A DNA stretch of 64,000 bases from Virgibacillus halodenitrificans JCM 12304 (GCF_001310895.1 NZ_BAZS01000010.1:32822-96821), one strand, 5' to 3'; shown: positions 36,483 through 45,813, counted from the stretch's first letter. Notes: generated from the sequence alone by a model not told the origin. Translations and numbers: made by a program.

Positions 36483-36506
36483 TTCGTTTTTACCGTTCAA
36501 AACGAA
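36483..36506. promoter_or_regulatory. Possible operator upstream of MFS gene
   Basis: TTCGTTTT (36483-36490) and AAAACGAA (36499-36506) are a perfect 8-bp inverted repeat with an 8-bp gap, 20-40 bp upstream of the MFS start codon. The flanks CA...TG extend it imperfectly. It resembles operators of small dimeric repressors. Confidence 0.45.
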
Positions 36507-36655
36507 AGTGAATGTAAACAATACAACATACTATATATTATTTATGAAGAAAGCAACTAAGATGTCTTTAAAAGGAAATAAAAAACAATTGGGACATTAA
36601 TCCATTTCAATGAATATGCTACTACTGGTGAGAACTTGAGTAGGAGGGATGAAGT

Positions 36656-37392
36656 ATGTATTGGTATGAACCTTATCGTGTGAATCAAGCACAACTAGTG
36701 TATAGTGCATACGGAGATGTGAATGGGGATGGTACGCTTGATTATGTGTATATAACAGCAGTAAAGGCGGAGGCTTCCAGTCCGTTCTTGCAAGACATTA
36801 CATTAAATATTCAGGATGGAGCGACAAATAGGGTATATAGCATTCCTTTAAATAAAGATGGCAATTCCGGTTATCAGCTACTGTGTTTCTAGGCGATTTC
36901 ACGGGGGATGGCATCAAGGATATTTTAGTTACCATTGATTCTGGTGGTTCCGGTGCCTTTACGTTTAATTATGTTTATTCGTTTGTAAACAACCAGGCCA
37001 GAGTGCTATTCGATTTCAACAAATATAATGAACAAAATACGTACAGTGTCACTTATTTGGATTACTATAAAGTGAATGTGTATAGTCCGGCGACAGGGCA
37101 AGCATATATTGTGGACATTAGTAACAGAGATGCAGATTACTTATCACAGATTTATGATGAAAAGGGTATATTGAAGCAGCCTGTACAAGGGATGTTTGAT
37201 GGTGTAAGTGGATTCTATCCGGTAGATATGGATCGTGATGGAGTGTATGAAATTCAAGCATACCAAAAAATCAGTGGACTCTATCATGCGGATTCCTTTG
37301 GATATATTATTAATACATTGCAATGGGATAAAGATAAATTCTCTATTTGGCAGCAATGGATGGCGATTTACGGAAGCGAGCCAAGTAAATAG
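36656..37392 (+). pseudogene. FG-GAP/VCBS-type repeat protein, frameshifted
   Basis: The 5' frame begins MYWYEPYRVNQAQLVYSAYG with a calcium-loop-like GDVNGDGTLDYVY repeat and ends at 36892. The 3' frame continues with LGDFTGDGIKDILV and PVDMDRDGVYEIQA, two more Asp-rich repeats. One more C at about 36874 (CAGC|TACTGTG) would join them as YQPTVFLGDFTGDG. The intact protein would be about 245 residues and belongs to a family frequent in Bacillaceae, probably a surface or spore-associated beta-propeller-like protein. The RBS AGGAGGGATGA lies before ATG. Confidence 0.75.
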
Positions 37393-37447
37393 AGGCGGGG
37401 AAGTATTGGAGATGCAACATTGCACGGACAATTACTGTCTAATAAAA

Positions 37448-37497
37448 ACGAACGAGATTGGAGGGTTCATTCCTTCCGCATCTCGTTCGTCTTCTTT
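37448..37497. terminator. Bidirectional terminator
   Basis: ACGAACGAGAT and ATCTCGTTCGT form a perfect stem with a 21-base loop and a T-rich tail, with A-rich sequence on the other side. It lies between the convergent VCBS-type and cardiolipin synthase-like genes. Confidence 0.8.
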
Positions 37498-38918
37498 TAC
37501 AATACAGGTGAAATCAGTCTGGAGACAGATTCCTTTAGTTGAATGATTTTCGGACGTTTTTTGTATTCCTCCCATGTTATTTCTCTTGCTAGAGGAATAT
37601 CCTTTTCAAAGGCGTCGCGTAATTCTTCGGCAGTTTTTTCATCATACAAAAAGGCGTTCACCTCGAAATTCAACTTAAAGCTGCGGGGGTCAATATTTGC
37701 TGTTCCAACAGATGCGGTTGTATCATCAACCACAAGTGTCTTCGCATGAATAAATCCATTTTCATATACATAGATTTTGGCTCCAGCTTTTAACAGCTCT
37801 CCGGCATGGGACAAGGTTGCCCAATAGACAAACATGTGATCAGGCTTATCAGGAATCATGACACGTACATCGACACCAGACATTGCAGCGATTTTCAGTG
37901 CATCCAATAAGCTCTCATCTGGGATAAAGTAGGGTGTCTGTAAATAAATATATTTTTTTGCTGAGTTAACCATTTTGACATAGCCATTTTTAATTTGCTG
38001 CCATTCGGTATCCGGGCCACTGGACACAATCTGTGCTCCGACATTCCCTGCTTCAGGAAGGCTTGGGAATAGATGCTTCTCATAGGCAATATCGTGATGC
38101 TTCGAAGCTTGATTCCAGTCCAAAATGAATCGTGTTTGCAGCGCATGGACTACTTCACCTTCTGTACGAAGATGGGTATCACGCCAATATCCGAACTTTT
38201 TATCCAAGCCGAGGTATTCATCCCCCACATTAAACCCGCCGACATAGCCAATCTTTCCATCCATAATGGCGAGCTTGCGGTGATTCCGATAGTTCAAATG
38301 GAAATTCGGGAAAAAGACTTCCACTAATCCGCCAGCTTGCTTCAGTTCCTTATAAAAATGGGAGGAAATTCCCCTTGAGCCCATGTAATCATATAGCACG
38401 CGCACCTGCACACCTTGCTTTGCTTTTTCAGTTAGCGCAGCAACCAATTCCTTCCCCAGTCCGTCTTCATGAATAATGTAGTACTGGATGTGAATATGAT
38501 CAGTGGCCTCTTTAATATCTGCTAGTAGTGCATCGAACTTTTCCCTTCCATCTGTATAGATTGTTACATCATTATCCTGAGTAAAAAGTGCCCCATCGTT
38601 GACCAGATGCATGAAAATACTATCTTTATATGTGGCACTGTTCTCACTTTTAAAGGAAAAGGTTCCATCTTTAATTGTCTTGATTTGTTCTTCGGTGCGT
38701 TCTTTAATACCGATCTTTTCTTTATCGGCCCAGTAAAACATTTTCTTCCGAGTGAAGTTTTGGTTGAAAATGAGATAAAGAATAAATCCAACTACAGGCA
38801 GAAACACTAGAACCATGAGCCATGCCCATGTGGTACTAGGACTTTGCCGTTCAAAGAAAATAATTACGACTGCGAGAATAATGTTAACAAAGAATAAAAT
38901 ACTTAAAAGAATAGACAT
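37497..38918 (-). CDS. cls: Cardiolipin synthase-like phospholipase D protein
   Basis: At 473 residues it has two N-terminal membrane helices, then two phospholipase D domains with HKD motifs: NHRKLAIMDGKIGYVGG and HAKTLVVDDTTASVGTAN. It joins two phosphatidylglycerol molecules into cardiolipin at the membrane. Length and order are those of Bacillus Cls proteins. The gene is monocistronic, ending at the bidirectional terminator. Confidence 0.92.
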   Translation of the reverse strand: MSILLSILFFVNIILAVVIIFFERQSPSTTWAWLMVLVFLPVVGFILYLIFNQNFTRKKMFYWADKEKIGIKERTEEQIKTIKDGTFSFKSENSATYKDSIFMHLVNDGALFTQDNDVTIYTDGREKFDALLADIKEATDHIHIQYYIIHEDGLGKELVAALTEKAKQGVQVRVLYDYMGSRGISSHFYKELKQAGGLVEVFFPNFHLNYRNHRKLAIMDGKIGYVGGFNVGDEYLGLDKKFGYWRDTHLRTEGEVVHALQTRFILDWNQASKHHDIAYEKHLFPSLPEAGNVGAQIVSSGPDTEWQQIKNGYVKMVNSAKKYIYLQTPYFIPDESLLDALKIAAMSGVDVRVMIPDKPDHMFVYWATLSHAGELLKAGAKIYVYENGFIHAKTLVVDDTTASVGTANIDPRSFKLNFEVNAFLYDEKTAEELRDAFEKDIPLAREITWEEYKKRPKIIQLKESVSRLISPVL

Positions 38919-39150
38919 TCAGCGCCTCCTTGCTGTTACGTAATAGTTATGTGGTCTATCTAACTTATTTTAAAAAGAATCTACCATTTGTTTAATAGTA
39001 CACTTTTTAACATTGCATGGTAAAGTCTAATCCTTTTATAGAAAAATTAAAAACTAATTACATATAAATTTAAATATAATTAAAAAATACTTTAACTTTA
39101 TTAAGTTTTATGTTAATGTATTATTAAATTAAACAAAAGGGGGGATTAAA

Positions 39151-39453
39151 GTGGATACTAATAATTTGCCAGGATGGCTATTATCTTTAGAAAATGAAGA
39201 TCTTGAGTTCATTAAGAGTTTTGTTATGAAGTCTGGATCACTAAAGGAGATAGCAAAATTATATGAAGTTTCCTATCCGACAGTGCGTATTAAGCTTGAT
39301 CGGTTAATTGAAAAGATAAGAATTAATGAGGCTGCCGACAACGAAGAGTTTATAAAGTTTATTAAAGGCCTGTCTATTGATGACAGAATCAGTGTAGAGG
39401 ATGCAAAACTAATTATTGAAAAATACAAGCAGGAAAGAGGGGAAGAGGAGTAA
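39151..39453 (+). CDS. DUF2089-type helix-turn-helix protein
   Basis: This 100-residue protein has the DUF2089 pattern: LEFIKSFVMKSGSLKEIAKL, YEVSYPTVRIKLDRLI (an HTH) and a C-terminal segment before a glutamate-rich end. RBS GGGGGG. The stop codon overlaps the next ATG by one base. Such proteins are thought to regulate a linked membrane protein gene. Confidence 0.8.
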   Translation: MDTNNLPGWLLSLENEDLEFIKSFVMKSGSLKEIAKLYEVSYPTVRIKLDRLIEKIRINEAADNEEFIKFIKGLSIDDRISVEDAKLIIEKYKQERGEEE

Positions 39454-39737
39454 TGGAAGCATTTTATGGATTGTTTATTATATTGGGATTGCTAGCAATT
39501 CAATTGTTTTTATCATCACGAAATAACAAATATTTGGGAGTCATTTTACCTGTCTTATTGGTTGTATTTTTAATCTGGAGTTATATGACAGACCGGATCG
39601 ACAGTCTTCTTAAAGTTTTTCTTTTTCTCCTGGTGGGGATGGTTGCCTTTCTTTTGGAATGGGGCCGTGGTAGAGAATATGCAAAAAATAAGCAAAAGAA
39701 GGAATTAGAGAAAATGAAAATGTATGATACGAAATAA
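39453..39737 (+). CDS. Small membrane protein coupled to DUF2089 regulator
   Basis: This 94-residue protein has three hydrophobic helices and a lysine-rich cytosolic tail (AKNKQKKELEKMK). Its start overlaps the regulator's stop (TAATG). Function unknown. Confidence 0.65.
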   Translation: MEAFYGLFIILGLLAIQLFLSSRNNKYLGVILPVLLVVFLIWSYMTDRIDSLLKVFLFLLVGMVAFLLEWGRGREYAKNKQKKELEKMKMYDTK

Positions 39738-39861
39738 ATAGTATAAAACGTTGCAATTATCACATTAATGACTGATTATTTAGTATATTAGGCTAAATTA
39801 ATTGCTATCTGTATTCGTAAGGGGTAAATTGGAAGTAGAATCCATGGGGAGGATGATGGTA

Positions 39862-40086
39862 ATGAGTGAATGGCTTACTACTTTACAAACAGATACACCA
39901 CAGGAAGGCTTTGAACTGGCTATTACATTGGCTCGTAAAGGAGTGGGGTATACCCAGCCTTCTGCTGAAATTAGAGAAAAACTAAGAACGGTTTACGAGG
40001 ATAATGCAGACAGTCTTATTGCTTCTTCTCAAGTTATTGCAATACACTATCAAACTGTCGCAGCCGCAAATAATTATTGGAAGTAA
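39862..40086 (+). CDS. Hexameric tyrosine-coordinated heme protein (HTHP)
   Basis: The 74-residue sequence MSEWLTTLQTDTPQEGFELA and the end VIAIHYQTVAAANNYWK match the HTHP family, small heme proteins that form hexamers with tyrosine as heme ligand and have peroxidase/catalase-type activity. ATG 39862 follows GGGGAGG by nine bases. The family is rare and was first described in marine bacteria. It stands alone here, with a terminator-like hairpin downstream. Confidence 0.85.
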   Translation: MSEWLTTLQTDTPQEGFELAITLARKGVGYTQPSAEIREKLRTVYEDNADSLIASSQVIAIHYQTVAAANNYWK

Positions 40087-40151
40087 CCTGTGTGAACCCG
40101 GGCCCCTGACCCCAAAATTTTAGAAGTAAATCTTATATGTTTGAATGCTAT

Positions 40152-40185
40152 CTCCTTCACACAATGTGTAAGGGGTCTTTTTTTT
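40152..40185 (+). terminator. Rho-independent terminator after the heme protein gene
   Basis: CCTTCACACA pairs with TGTGTAAGG, followed by a run of eight or more T. Confidence 0.7.
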
Positions 40186-40282
40186 GCCGTTTAACTGGAA
40201 TTTTTTGTTGTATTCTCTCAAATCTATTAGTATGATCATGATACATACCTATTTTTATTCAAACAAAGGGGGTTTGTTGGAA

Positions 40283-40930
40283 ATGAGTAGATTTAAGATC
40301 TTCATTTATATAGGTATTATTTTAGCAGTATTTGCAGGTTGTTCCAATGACACAAGCGAAGAGGCGGAAGCTGATTCTCCGCAGACAAATGACGCCTCGG
40401 GCTCTCAGGATAAAGCTGCAAGTGATAAAGAGAAGGATGAATCAGCAAATGAGCAAGAAGCTTCTACTACAGAAAACGAGCAAAATTCGGAAGACAGTGG
40501 GACTACAGATGGGTCAGCTAGTAATTCCTCTAAGGAAGAGGAAGATATTTTGGCACAATATTCCAATGAACAAATTGAATATGCGCGGGTTTGGCGCCAG
40601 CTCGGTCCAAATCAAGAGATAGAAAAATTAAACGTGAGACACATTCCTGCTGGGACCAAATTGAACGCAAAGGATGACACGAGTACGGTTTACCCGGAGG
40701 ATGTTATCCAATTATCAGGTGTCCGGTTAGTGGATGGATCGGTAACATATAGCGGGAATGGGAATGGCACTATAAACGTATATGATATTCCTCTGCGTTG
40801 GGATGGTGTTTATCCAGCAGGCGAGAAGTTTTACAATGATCTGCTTGAAAATAATGAACAAATAGCCATTGATCCAGGGGAAGACAAGGAAATCGCTGAA
40901 CTCATCAAGCGTATTCAGTTGCAGAACTAG
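40283..40930 (+). CDS. Lipoprotein, Ser/Glu-rich linker
   Basis: At 215 residues, the signal peptide IFIYIGIILAVFAGC ends in a lipobox (FAGC). An acidic, low-complexity linker of about 75 residues precedes a small folded domain (YARVWRQLGPNQEIEKLNVR onward). ATG 40283 follows AAAGGGGG. It is attached to the outer face of the membrane. Function not recognised. Confidence 0.75.
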   Translation: MSRFKIFIYIGIILAVFAGCSNDTSEEAEADSPQTNDASGSQDKAASDKEKDESANEQEASTTENEQNSEDSGTTDGSASNSSKEEEDILAQYSNEQIEYARVWRQLGPNQEIEKLNVRHIPAGTKLNAKDDTSTVYPEDVIQLSGVRLVDGSVTYSGNGNGTINVYDIPLRWDGVYPAGEKFYNDLLENNEQIAIDPGEDKEIAELIKRIQLQN

Positions 40931-40944
40931 AAGCATTCTAGATT

Positions 40945-40997
40945 TAAAAAAAGCTAAAAGACGGAAAGGATATAGAAAGTCTTTCGGTCTCTTAGCT
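40945..40997 (-). terminator. Terminator for the minus-strand gene at 41.05-41.36 kb
   Basis: AGCTAAaAGACGGAAAG pairs with CTTTCGGTCTCTTAGCT (40952-40997). Read on the minus strand it is followed by seven T. Confidence 0.65.
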
Positions 40998-41049
40998 GAC
41001 CCTTATTTGTAGATATGCCATACGAATTGCCCTTCCAATAATGATGATT

Positions 41050-41355
41050 TTACTTTTCCACCGGCTCCAAGATTGTCCTTTGAAGAGGTACACCACCCAT
41101 TGCTATGTTTCTTCCATGCATTACATATTGCTCTCCGTCCACAAGGAAATAGCCATCCCCTTGATATTCCACTTTCTTTCCTTCTTTTTCTAATTCTGCG
41201 GTGACGGCTTTAGCATGCTCGGTGAGGTTTGTATAGCGATCATCTAGCTCCAATGTAATATTTTTATTTCGATATCCCATAAGCCGGGTAAATCCAAATA
41301 AAATAATAATAAATATTGCTATTGTAATAAGAATGTCCACAGTAATTCCCCCCAT
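41050..41355 (-). CDS. Membrane-anchored small protein
   Basis: At 101 residues it has one N-terminal membrane helix (VDILITIAIFIIILFGFTRL) and a soluble domain of about 75 residues (LTEHAKAVTAELEKEGKKVE, YFLVDGEQYVMHGR). ATG 41355 is preceded by AAAGGAA; GTG 41337 behind GGGGGGA is an alternative start. No family recognised. Confidence 0.6.
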   Translation of the reverse strand: MGGITVDILITIAIFIIILFGFTRLMGYRNKNITLELDDRYTNLTEHAKAVTAELEKEGKKVEYQGDGYFLVDGEQYVMHGRNIAMGGVPLQRTILEPVEK

Positions 41356-41636
41356 ATAATTCCTTTATTAATACTAGTGTAAAAGTAACAGGTAATTTAT
41401 TCAATGTGTAAGCGCTTCTAAAATTGGTGTGTCAATTTTGTAAGAGTTTGCGGCAGGTATGCTTTTCCATAAAAGCACTTATTTTATGAAATAAAAATAA
41501 AATTTTTTATTCACCTCAAATTCAGTTAATTCACTGGAAATGTCTGGTATAATTAAATGAGATTATTTGTGTAAATGAGTGTATGGGTGATCAAGAGACT
41601 TGTTCAATTAAAGGTAGAAAAAGGGGCGGTGGATCA

Positions 41637-42101
41637 ATGGAAGTTCAACGAATCAGTACACTTAAAGCCATTCTACAAGAAATTAGAAATACAGTTGATG
41701 AGCAATTGAATCTCCAGCTTGAATTAAATAAATGTGAGCGAATCATTCAACGGTTGAACTCCTTTTCAGCAGTGTGCGAGGAATGTAATAAACATTTTAC
41801 GCTTTTAGAAGATGATACCCTCCAACTGAAAGATAAATTAGGCCATCTGGAAGATTCCGATTTGAAACACCATAAGCAAACATTAGAGACGATCAGCTCA
41901 CATCTTCAGGGGAAGCACAAGCTAGTATCAAGTGGTCATTATTTAAGTATTAGTATGTGCTTTGGTCCAAGTATCGGCTTGTTATTTGGTATGTTGATCT
42001 TTGATAATATTGGATTTTGGTTACCAATCGGTATGGGAATCGGGATAATAATTGGAGCATACTTAGATGCTGATGCCGATAAAAAAGGGTTAGTTTTGTA
42101 A
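41637..42101 (+). CDS. Coiled-coil protein with C-terminal glycine-zipper membrane hairpin
   Basis: At 154 residues, helical charged N-terminal two thirds contain two CxxC-like cysteines (VCEECNK). Two C-terminal hydrophobic segments rich in glycine follow (GPSIGLLFGMLIF, GIGIIIGAYLDADADKKG). ATG 41637 has GGGGCGGTGG upstream. No family recognised. Confidence 0.6.
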   Translation: MEVQRISTLKAILQEIRNTVDEQLNLQLELNKCERIIQRLNSFSAVCEECNKHFTLLEDDTLQLKDKLGHLEDSDLKHHKQTLETISSHLQGKHKLVSSGHYLSISMCFGPSIGLLFGMLIFDNIGFWLPIGMGIGIIIGAYLDADADKKGLVL

Positions 42102-42145
42102 GTCTTGTTAAACGGTAAACGTTAATATGCGGAAAGGAATTTCAT

Positions 42146-42742
42146 ATGAGAAAGAAGAGGACTTTCATTTGGGGGATAGGGGGAGTAATAGCACTCATAC
42201 TTATTTACTTGTCTGTCATGACATGGTATTATCCATTATCCTCTTTCAGCCTACATAAAAGTTACACGTATAAGCCAGGTAAAGTATTATATAACGATAA
42301 AACATATGGAGAAATAGTAAATGCGTTCAAAAAAACGTATGAGAAGGAACTAGTTAAGGAATTTGAGAGTAAGGGGAGCGACCTTGATTTAACTGTAGTC
42401 AAGACAGATTATATCCTTCCACTATTAGAACAGGAATGGCTGCTTGGCACAAATCCTGTAACTATAAAACCTGATAAACTGGAGAACATGCTCTTCGAAG
42501 TAAAAAATAGTAGAGACATAATGTTACAGCTCCTCGCTGATGAGAATTATACGAAAGAGCAGGGGAATTATTTGCTTGCCAGCATTAAAAACCTTCTCCA
42601 TATAGAAGACAGCATCAGAAACATCCGTGATGAGAAGTTTATTACAAGAAAAGAATTAAAAAATTCAATTCGAAATCTTCGCGGTGATTTTAGAGACGGT
42701 TTTCGATTTTATGTAAATCCTTTTTATGAAAGCACGAGGTAA
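42146..42742 (+). CDS. Signal-anchored hypothetical protein
   Basis: At 198 residues it has one N-terminal membrane segment (IGGVIALILIYLSVMTWYYP) and a mostly helical outward domain with basic and acidic residues. RBS GGAAAGGAA. No family recognised. Confidence 0.6.
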   Translation: MRKKRTFIWGIGGVIALILIYLSVMTWYYPLSSFSLHKSYTYKPGKVLYNDKTYGEIVNAFKKTYEKELVKEFESKGSDLDLTVVKTDYILPLLEQEWLLGTNPVTIKPDKLENMLFEVKNSRDIMLQLLADENYTKEQGNYLLASIKNLLHIEDSIRNIRDEKFITRKELKNSIRNLRGDFRDGFRFYVNPFYESTR

Positions 42743-42822
42743 AGAGGAAGGGCATCTGATTTTAATAATAGGAAAATTTAATTTGTAGAACAATGCCTTT
42801 AAGAAAACGGAGGAATATTCAG

Positions 42823-43095
42823 TTGAACTTTATCAATTTCATAGATCCATTTTTAATGCAATTAGTTATCGTTCCTGTTGTAGTAATTGGTTTAGGTGTT
42901 GTAGCAGCAATTCTAACTAAAAGAGTATTCGTTGGACCTATCGTAACACTACTTTTGTATTTGTTGTATGAAATATGGTCTTCACTTTATTACTATCCCG
43001 AATCTGGAATTAGCATTACACTTTTTAATATAATATATCCGTTTATAACCTTTATTATTTCTGGGGTAGCAGATAAGCATGGAGAGGAAGATTAA
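42823..43095 (+). CDS. DUF2651-like (YbeF-type) small membrane protein
   Basis: At 90 residues from TTG 42823 (RBS CGGAGG, nine bases), it has three membrane helices. The start NFINFIDPFLMQLVIVPVVV resembles B. subtilis YbeF-type proteins. Function unknown. Confidence 0.55.
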   Translation: MNFINFIDPFLMQLVIVPVVVIGLGVVAAILTKRVFVGPIVTLLLYLLYEIWSSLYYYPESGISITLFNIIYPFITFIISGVADKHGEED

Positions 43096-43158
43096 AAGCT
43101 ATTAAAACATTGTACTTGGAAAGAGAGCTATTTACATGAGCAGTTGGATGGAAGGTTA

Positions 43159-43659
43159 ATGAAAAGAACAGCAGGTTATTTGTTATTTTCATTATTATTG
43201 TTACTTGTCTTAAATGGGTGTGCATTTAATAATAATGAAACGAAAGATTCGAATGAGGATATATTTCAATATAAGGGCACTGTCATTGGTGATAATAGTG
43301 CAATAATTAATATCCTTGGTAAACTAAAACACAATGAAAAATTTGAAGAAGCTTCACTTGTTACAAGTGAAAAGCCTTATGGGATGACAGTGACATACGG
43401 TAGCCTGGATACTCCAGAGGTTGAAAAAGAGTATAAAGAAACGGCAATTACAAATGCTACTTTTCTTTTTGCATTAATTAAAAATGCAAAATGGATCACT
43501 TTTCATTTTGATGACCAGGCATATAAAATTACTAGATCTAAATTGCAGGATTTCCATAGTAACGATTTAAATGAGTTTGCAAGTCAAAAAGAATTGGAGG
43601 CAGCTGCAGAGAAACAGTTGTCAGATGATAGCAAAGTGAACCAATTTTTTGCCCAATAG
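43159..43659 (+). CDS. DUF4825-like lipoprotein
   Basis: At 166 residues it has a signal peptide with lipobox LNGC, then a domain beginning YKGTVIGDNSAIINIL, characteristic of DUF4825 proteins. ATG 43159 follows GGAAGG closely; ATG 43144 is an alternative. It is exported and lipid-anchored; function unknown. Confidence 0.65.
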   Translation: MKRTAGYLLFSLLLLLVLNGCAFNNNETKDSNEDIFQYKGTVIGDNSAIINILGKLKHNEKFEEASLVTSEKPYGMTVTYGSLDTPEVEKEYKETAITNATFLFALIKNAKWITFHFDDQAYKITRSKLQDFHSNDLNEFASQKELEAAAEKQLSDDSKVNQFFAQ

Positions 43660-43730
43660 AATTCTTTCTAGTGACAGCCGGAATAAAAGACGCGTAAACG
43701 AATGGCCATTTATTAAAGGGGAGTGTAGAT

Positions 43731-44015
43731 GTGCTTGAAAAAATGGAATCATTTTTAGCAAATGAGATCACAGATCAAGAATATTATGACGGAATCATTG
43801 ACTTTGTAACTTCCTGCAATATTAGAAGTGGGGAATATGAATGTAACGAGTATGTCATTAAGAAAATGGATGCTTTTAACTTCATTATTTTTCCTGAATA
43901 TATAATTGATGGGAAAAGGGAAATTCACAGTTCAGTGTCCATAAGTAAGGAAAAATTAGTTAAATTGATTACTAGTTATGCAAGAAAGCAAGGATTTGTT
44001 TTAAGAAAAAATTAG
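43731..44015 (+). CDS. Hypothetical small soluble protein
   Basis: This 94-residue protein starts at GTG 43731 behind AAAGGGGAG. It has mixed alpha/beta content (FLANEITDQEYYDGIIDFV) and no recognisable motif. Confidence 0.55.
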   Translation: MLEKMESFLANEITDQEYYDGIIDFVTSCNIRSGEYECNEYVIKKMDAFNFIIFPEYIIDGKREIHSSVSISKEKLVKLITSYARKQGFVLRKN

Positions 44016-44073
44016 TTTTAAGATTTAAAAGATAAGGTAACCAGCTACAATCAGATAAGGAGAGAAAAAGTTG

Positions 44074-44199
44074 ATGATTATTATTGGAATTATAATTGCA
44101 ATTACGCTCATTTCCATAGAAGTACAGCTTAAGCGATTAACCAAGACGCATGCGACAATAGCTGAGCTGCTCAAAGAAAAGGTTCACTCATCCAAATAA
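44074..44199 (+). CDS. Very small membrane protein
   Basis: This 41-residue protein has one membrane helix (IIIGIIIAITLISIE) and a basic tail. AAGGAG lies 11 bases before ATG 44074, or eight before TTG 44071. Directly after it another open frame (to 44327) reads coherently for about 40 codons without a clear start and could be a remnant. Confidence 0.5.
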   Translation: MIIIGIIIAITLISIEVQLKRLTKTHATIAELLKEKVHSSK

Positions 44200-44365
44200 A
44201 AAAATCACTTGAAGAAAGAGATGAATTGCTAGAAACAATGCGGTATTTGAGATTACCGAACAAGAACAAGTCTATCCTGTGGTGTGAGCAAGTTATTCCA
44301 AAGTTAGGTGAATATTTATCGTTATGATATTCTATTTGTAAAATAGGTTAAAAGGAAGGATTTTA

Positions 44366-44935
44366 ATGGTCATTCCAGACAAAAAAGATAAATATTCATA
44401 TGCTGATTACCTATCATGGGATGAAGGGGGAAGGATTGAGTTAATTGGCGGTGTGATTTTTAATATGTCCCCTACTCCTTCGAGAAAGCATCAACAAGTT
44501 CTTAGAGAGTTATCTACAGCCTTTTCTATTTTTCTGCGAGATAAAGAATGTGAAGTATTTTTTGCGCCTTTTGATGTGCGATTATTAGCGGACAATAAAC
44601 AGGATGAGGATATAAATAATGTTGTTCAACCAGACTTATCGATTGTATGTGATCAAGAAAAATTGGATGACAGAGGCTGTAACGGAGCGCCGGATATGAT
44701 TATCGAAGTCCTCTCTCCTTCATCTGTTAAGCTGGACCGATGGAGAAAATATCAGCTTTACGAAAAAGCGGGAGTAAAAGAATATTGGCTTGTTGATCCA
44801 ATCAACGAATCAGTAGAAACACATCTTTTAATTGATGGGCAATACAAATTTCAAGGCGTCTTTACAAAAGAAGACACCGTTACTATAAATATTTTTAATG
44901 AAATGAAGATCGATTTAAATCAAATATTTTTGTAG
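44366..44935 (+). CDS. Uma2 family endonuclease-like protein
   Basis: This 189-residue protein shows the Uma2 (PD-(D/E)XK-like) layout: YLSWDEGGRIELIGGVIFNM, PFDVRLL, VQPDLSIVCD, APDMIIEVLSPSS and KYQLYEKAGVKEYWLVDP. The acidic residues D (in QPDLSI) and E (in IIEVLS) with the following lysine form the presumed active site. RBS AAGGAAGG. The cellular role of Uma2 proteins is not established. Confidence 0.88.
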   Translation: MVIPDKKDKYSYADYLSWDEGGRIELIGGVIFNMSPTPSRKHQQVLRELSTAFSIFLRDKECEVFFAPFDVRLLADNKQDEDINNVVQPDLSIVCDQEKLDDRGCNGAPDMIIEVLSPSSVKLDRWRKYQLYEKAGVKEYWLVDPINESVETHLLIDGQYKFQGVFTKEDTVTINIFNEMKIDLNQIFL

Positions 44936-44990
44936 GAAATGTGAAATATAGTGTCATTTTAAACAATGTGTTTGGAAAGGAGAATTAGTT

Positions 44991-45560
44991 ATTAAGGAAC
45001 AATTTTTATCTGAAAATCAAATAATCCCGGGAACAAATAAAACTTTACTAGATTACTGGAAATGGGCGCACTCTACAATTTTAGGTAATACCGAACGTGG
45101 TGTCTTTGCAGAGTTTTTAGTAGGCAGTGCACTGGGAGTACTGAATTTTCCGAGAGTTGAGTGGGATAATGCGGATATAGAATATTTTAATTTTAATATA
45201 GAGGTGAAATCGTCGGCTTATGTTCAGTCATGGGAGCAAATTAAAGAGAGTACTCCTTCATTTGGGATTGCTCCTAAATATGCTTGGACTGGAAAAGGAA
45301 ATGAATATGAACAAGAAAAGCGTCGTTTCGCTCACTATTATATTTTTTGTTTACTAGCAGAAAAGAACCGGGAAGAAGTGGACCCTTTAAACATTAATCA
45401 TTGGGAATTTTATATTCTGCCAACAGAAATTTTAAATCAATATAATAAAGCACAAAAGAAAATCTCCTTAGGACCTTTGCAGCGATTGTGTAAAGGCGTA
45501 ACATATCATGAAATAAAACCTCAATTAGATAAATTAATTGGAGAATCTTATCAGCGTTAA
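44991..45560 (+). CDS. PD-(D/E)XK-like nuclease family protein with ATT start
   Basis: The frame is open from 44991 and encodes 189 residues. AAAGGAG lies eight bases before ATT 44991; the next GTG (45204) would remove the first 71 residues, including conserved-looking structure. The segment EFLVGSALGVLNFPRVEW...NADIEYFNFNIEVKSSAY has the order Glu ... Asp ... ExK of a restriction-endonuclease-like fold. It follows the Uma2 gene by 55 bp. It may be a stand-alone nuclease; if ATT is not used the gene is crippled. Confidence 0.55.
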   Translation: MKEQFLSENQIIPGTNKTLLDYWKWAHSTILGNTERGVFAEFLVGSALGVLNFPRVEWDNADIEYFNFNIEVKSSAYVQSWEQIKESTPSFGIAPKYAWTGKGNEYEQEKRRFAHYYIFCLLAEKNREEVDPLNINHWEFYILPTEILNQYNKAQKKISLGPLQRLCKGVTYHEIKPQLDKLIGESYQR

Positions 45561-45594
45561 TATCGGTACTCAGCTATAAATACGGAGAGTTTGA

Positions 45595-45705
45595 ATGAAA
45601 CGCAAAGAATTATTCCGTGCCATATATTTTGCAATTGGCGTTCTTGTTGCATTTATCCTTTTTCGACTTGATCTGCCTCTAAGTGATAGAGCTAAAACCT
45701 GGTAA
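45595..45705 (+). CDS. Very small membrane protein
   Basis: This 36-residue protein has one helix (AIYFAIGVLVAFILFRLDLP). CGGAGAG lies upstream of ATG 45595. A second short frame follows at once (45706-45768), so the gene may be a 3'-damaged copy of something longer. Confidence 0.4.
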   Translation: MKRKELFRAIYFAIGVLVAFILFRLDLPLSDRAKTW

Positions 45706-45813
45706 ATGGTTTCTTATATTTTTATTGGTAACATCATTAATGAACTTGTGCTAGTAAAAAGCGGATAAAAAGCGAAAATAATTTTCAAGCAGTTTAGGAA
45801 GGAGATGACACAA

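Noticed and set aside
44205..44327. Open frame of about 40 codons after the 41-residue membrane protein
   Set aside because: No start codon with an RBS; it may be a relic.
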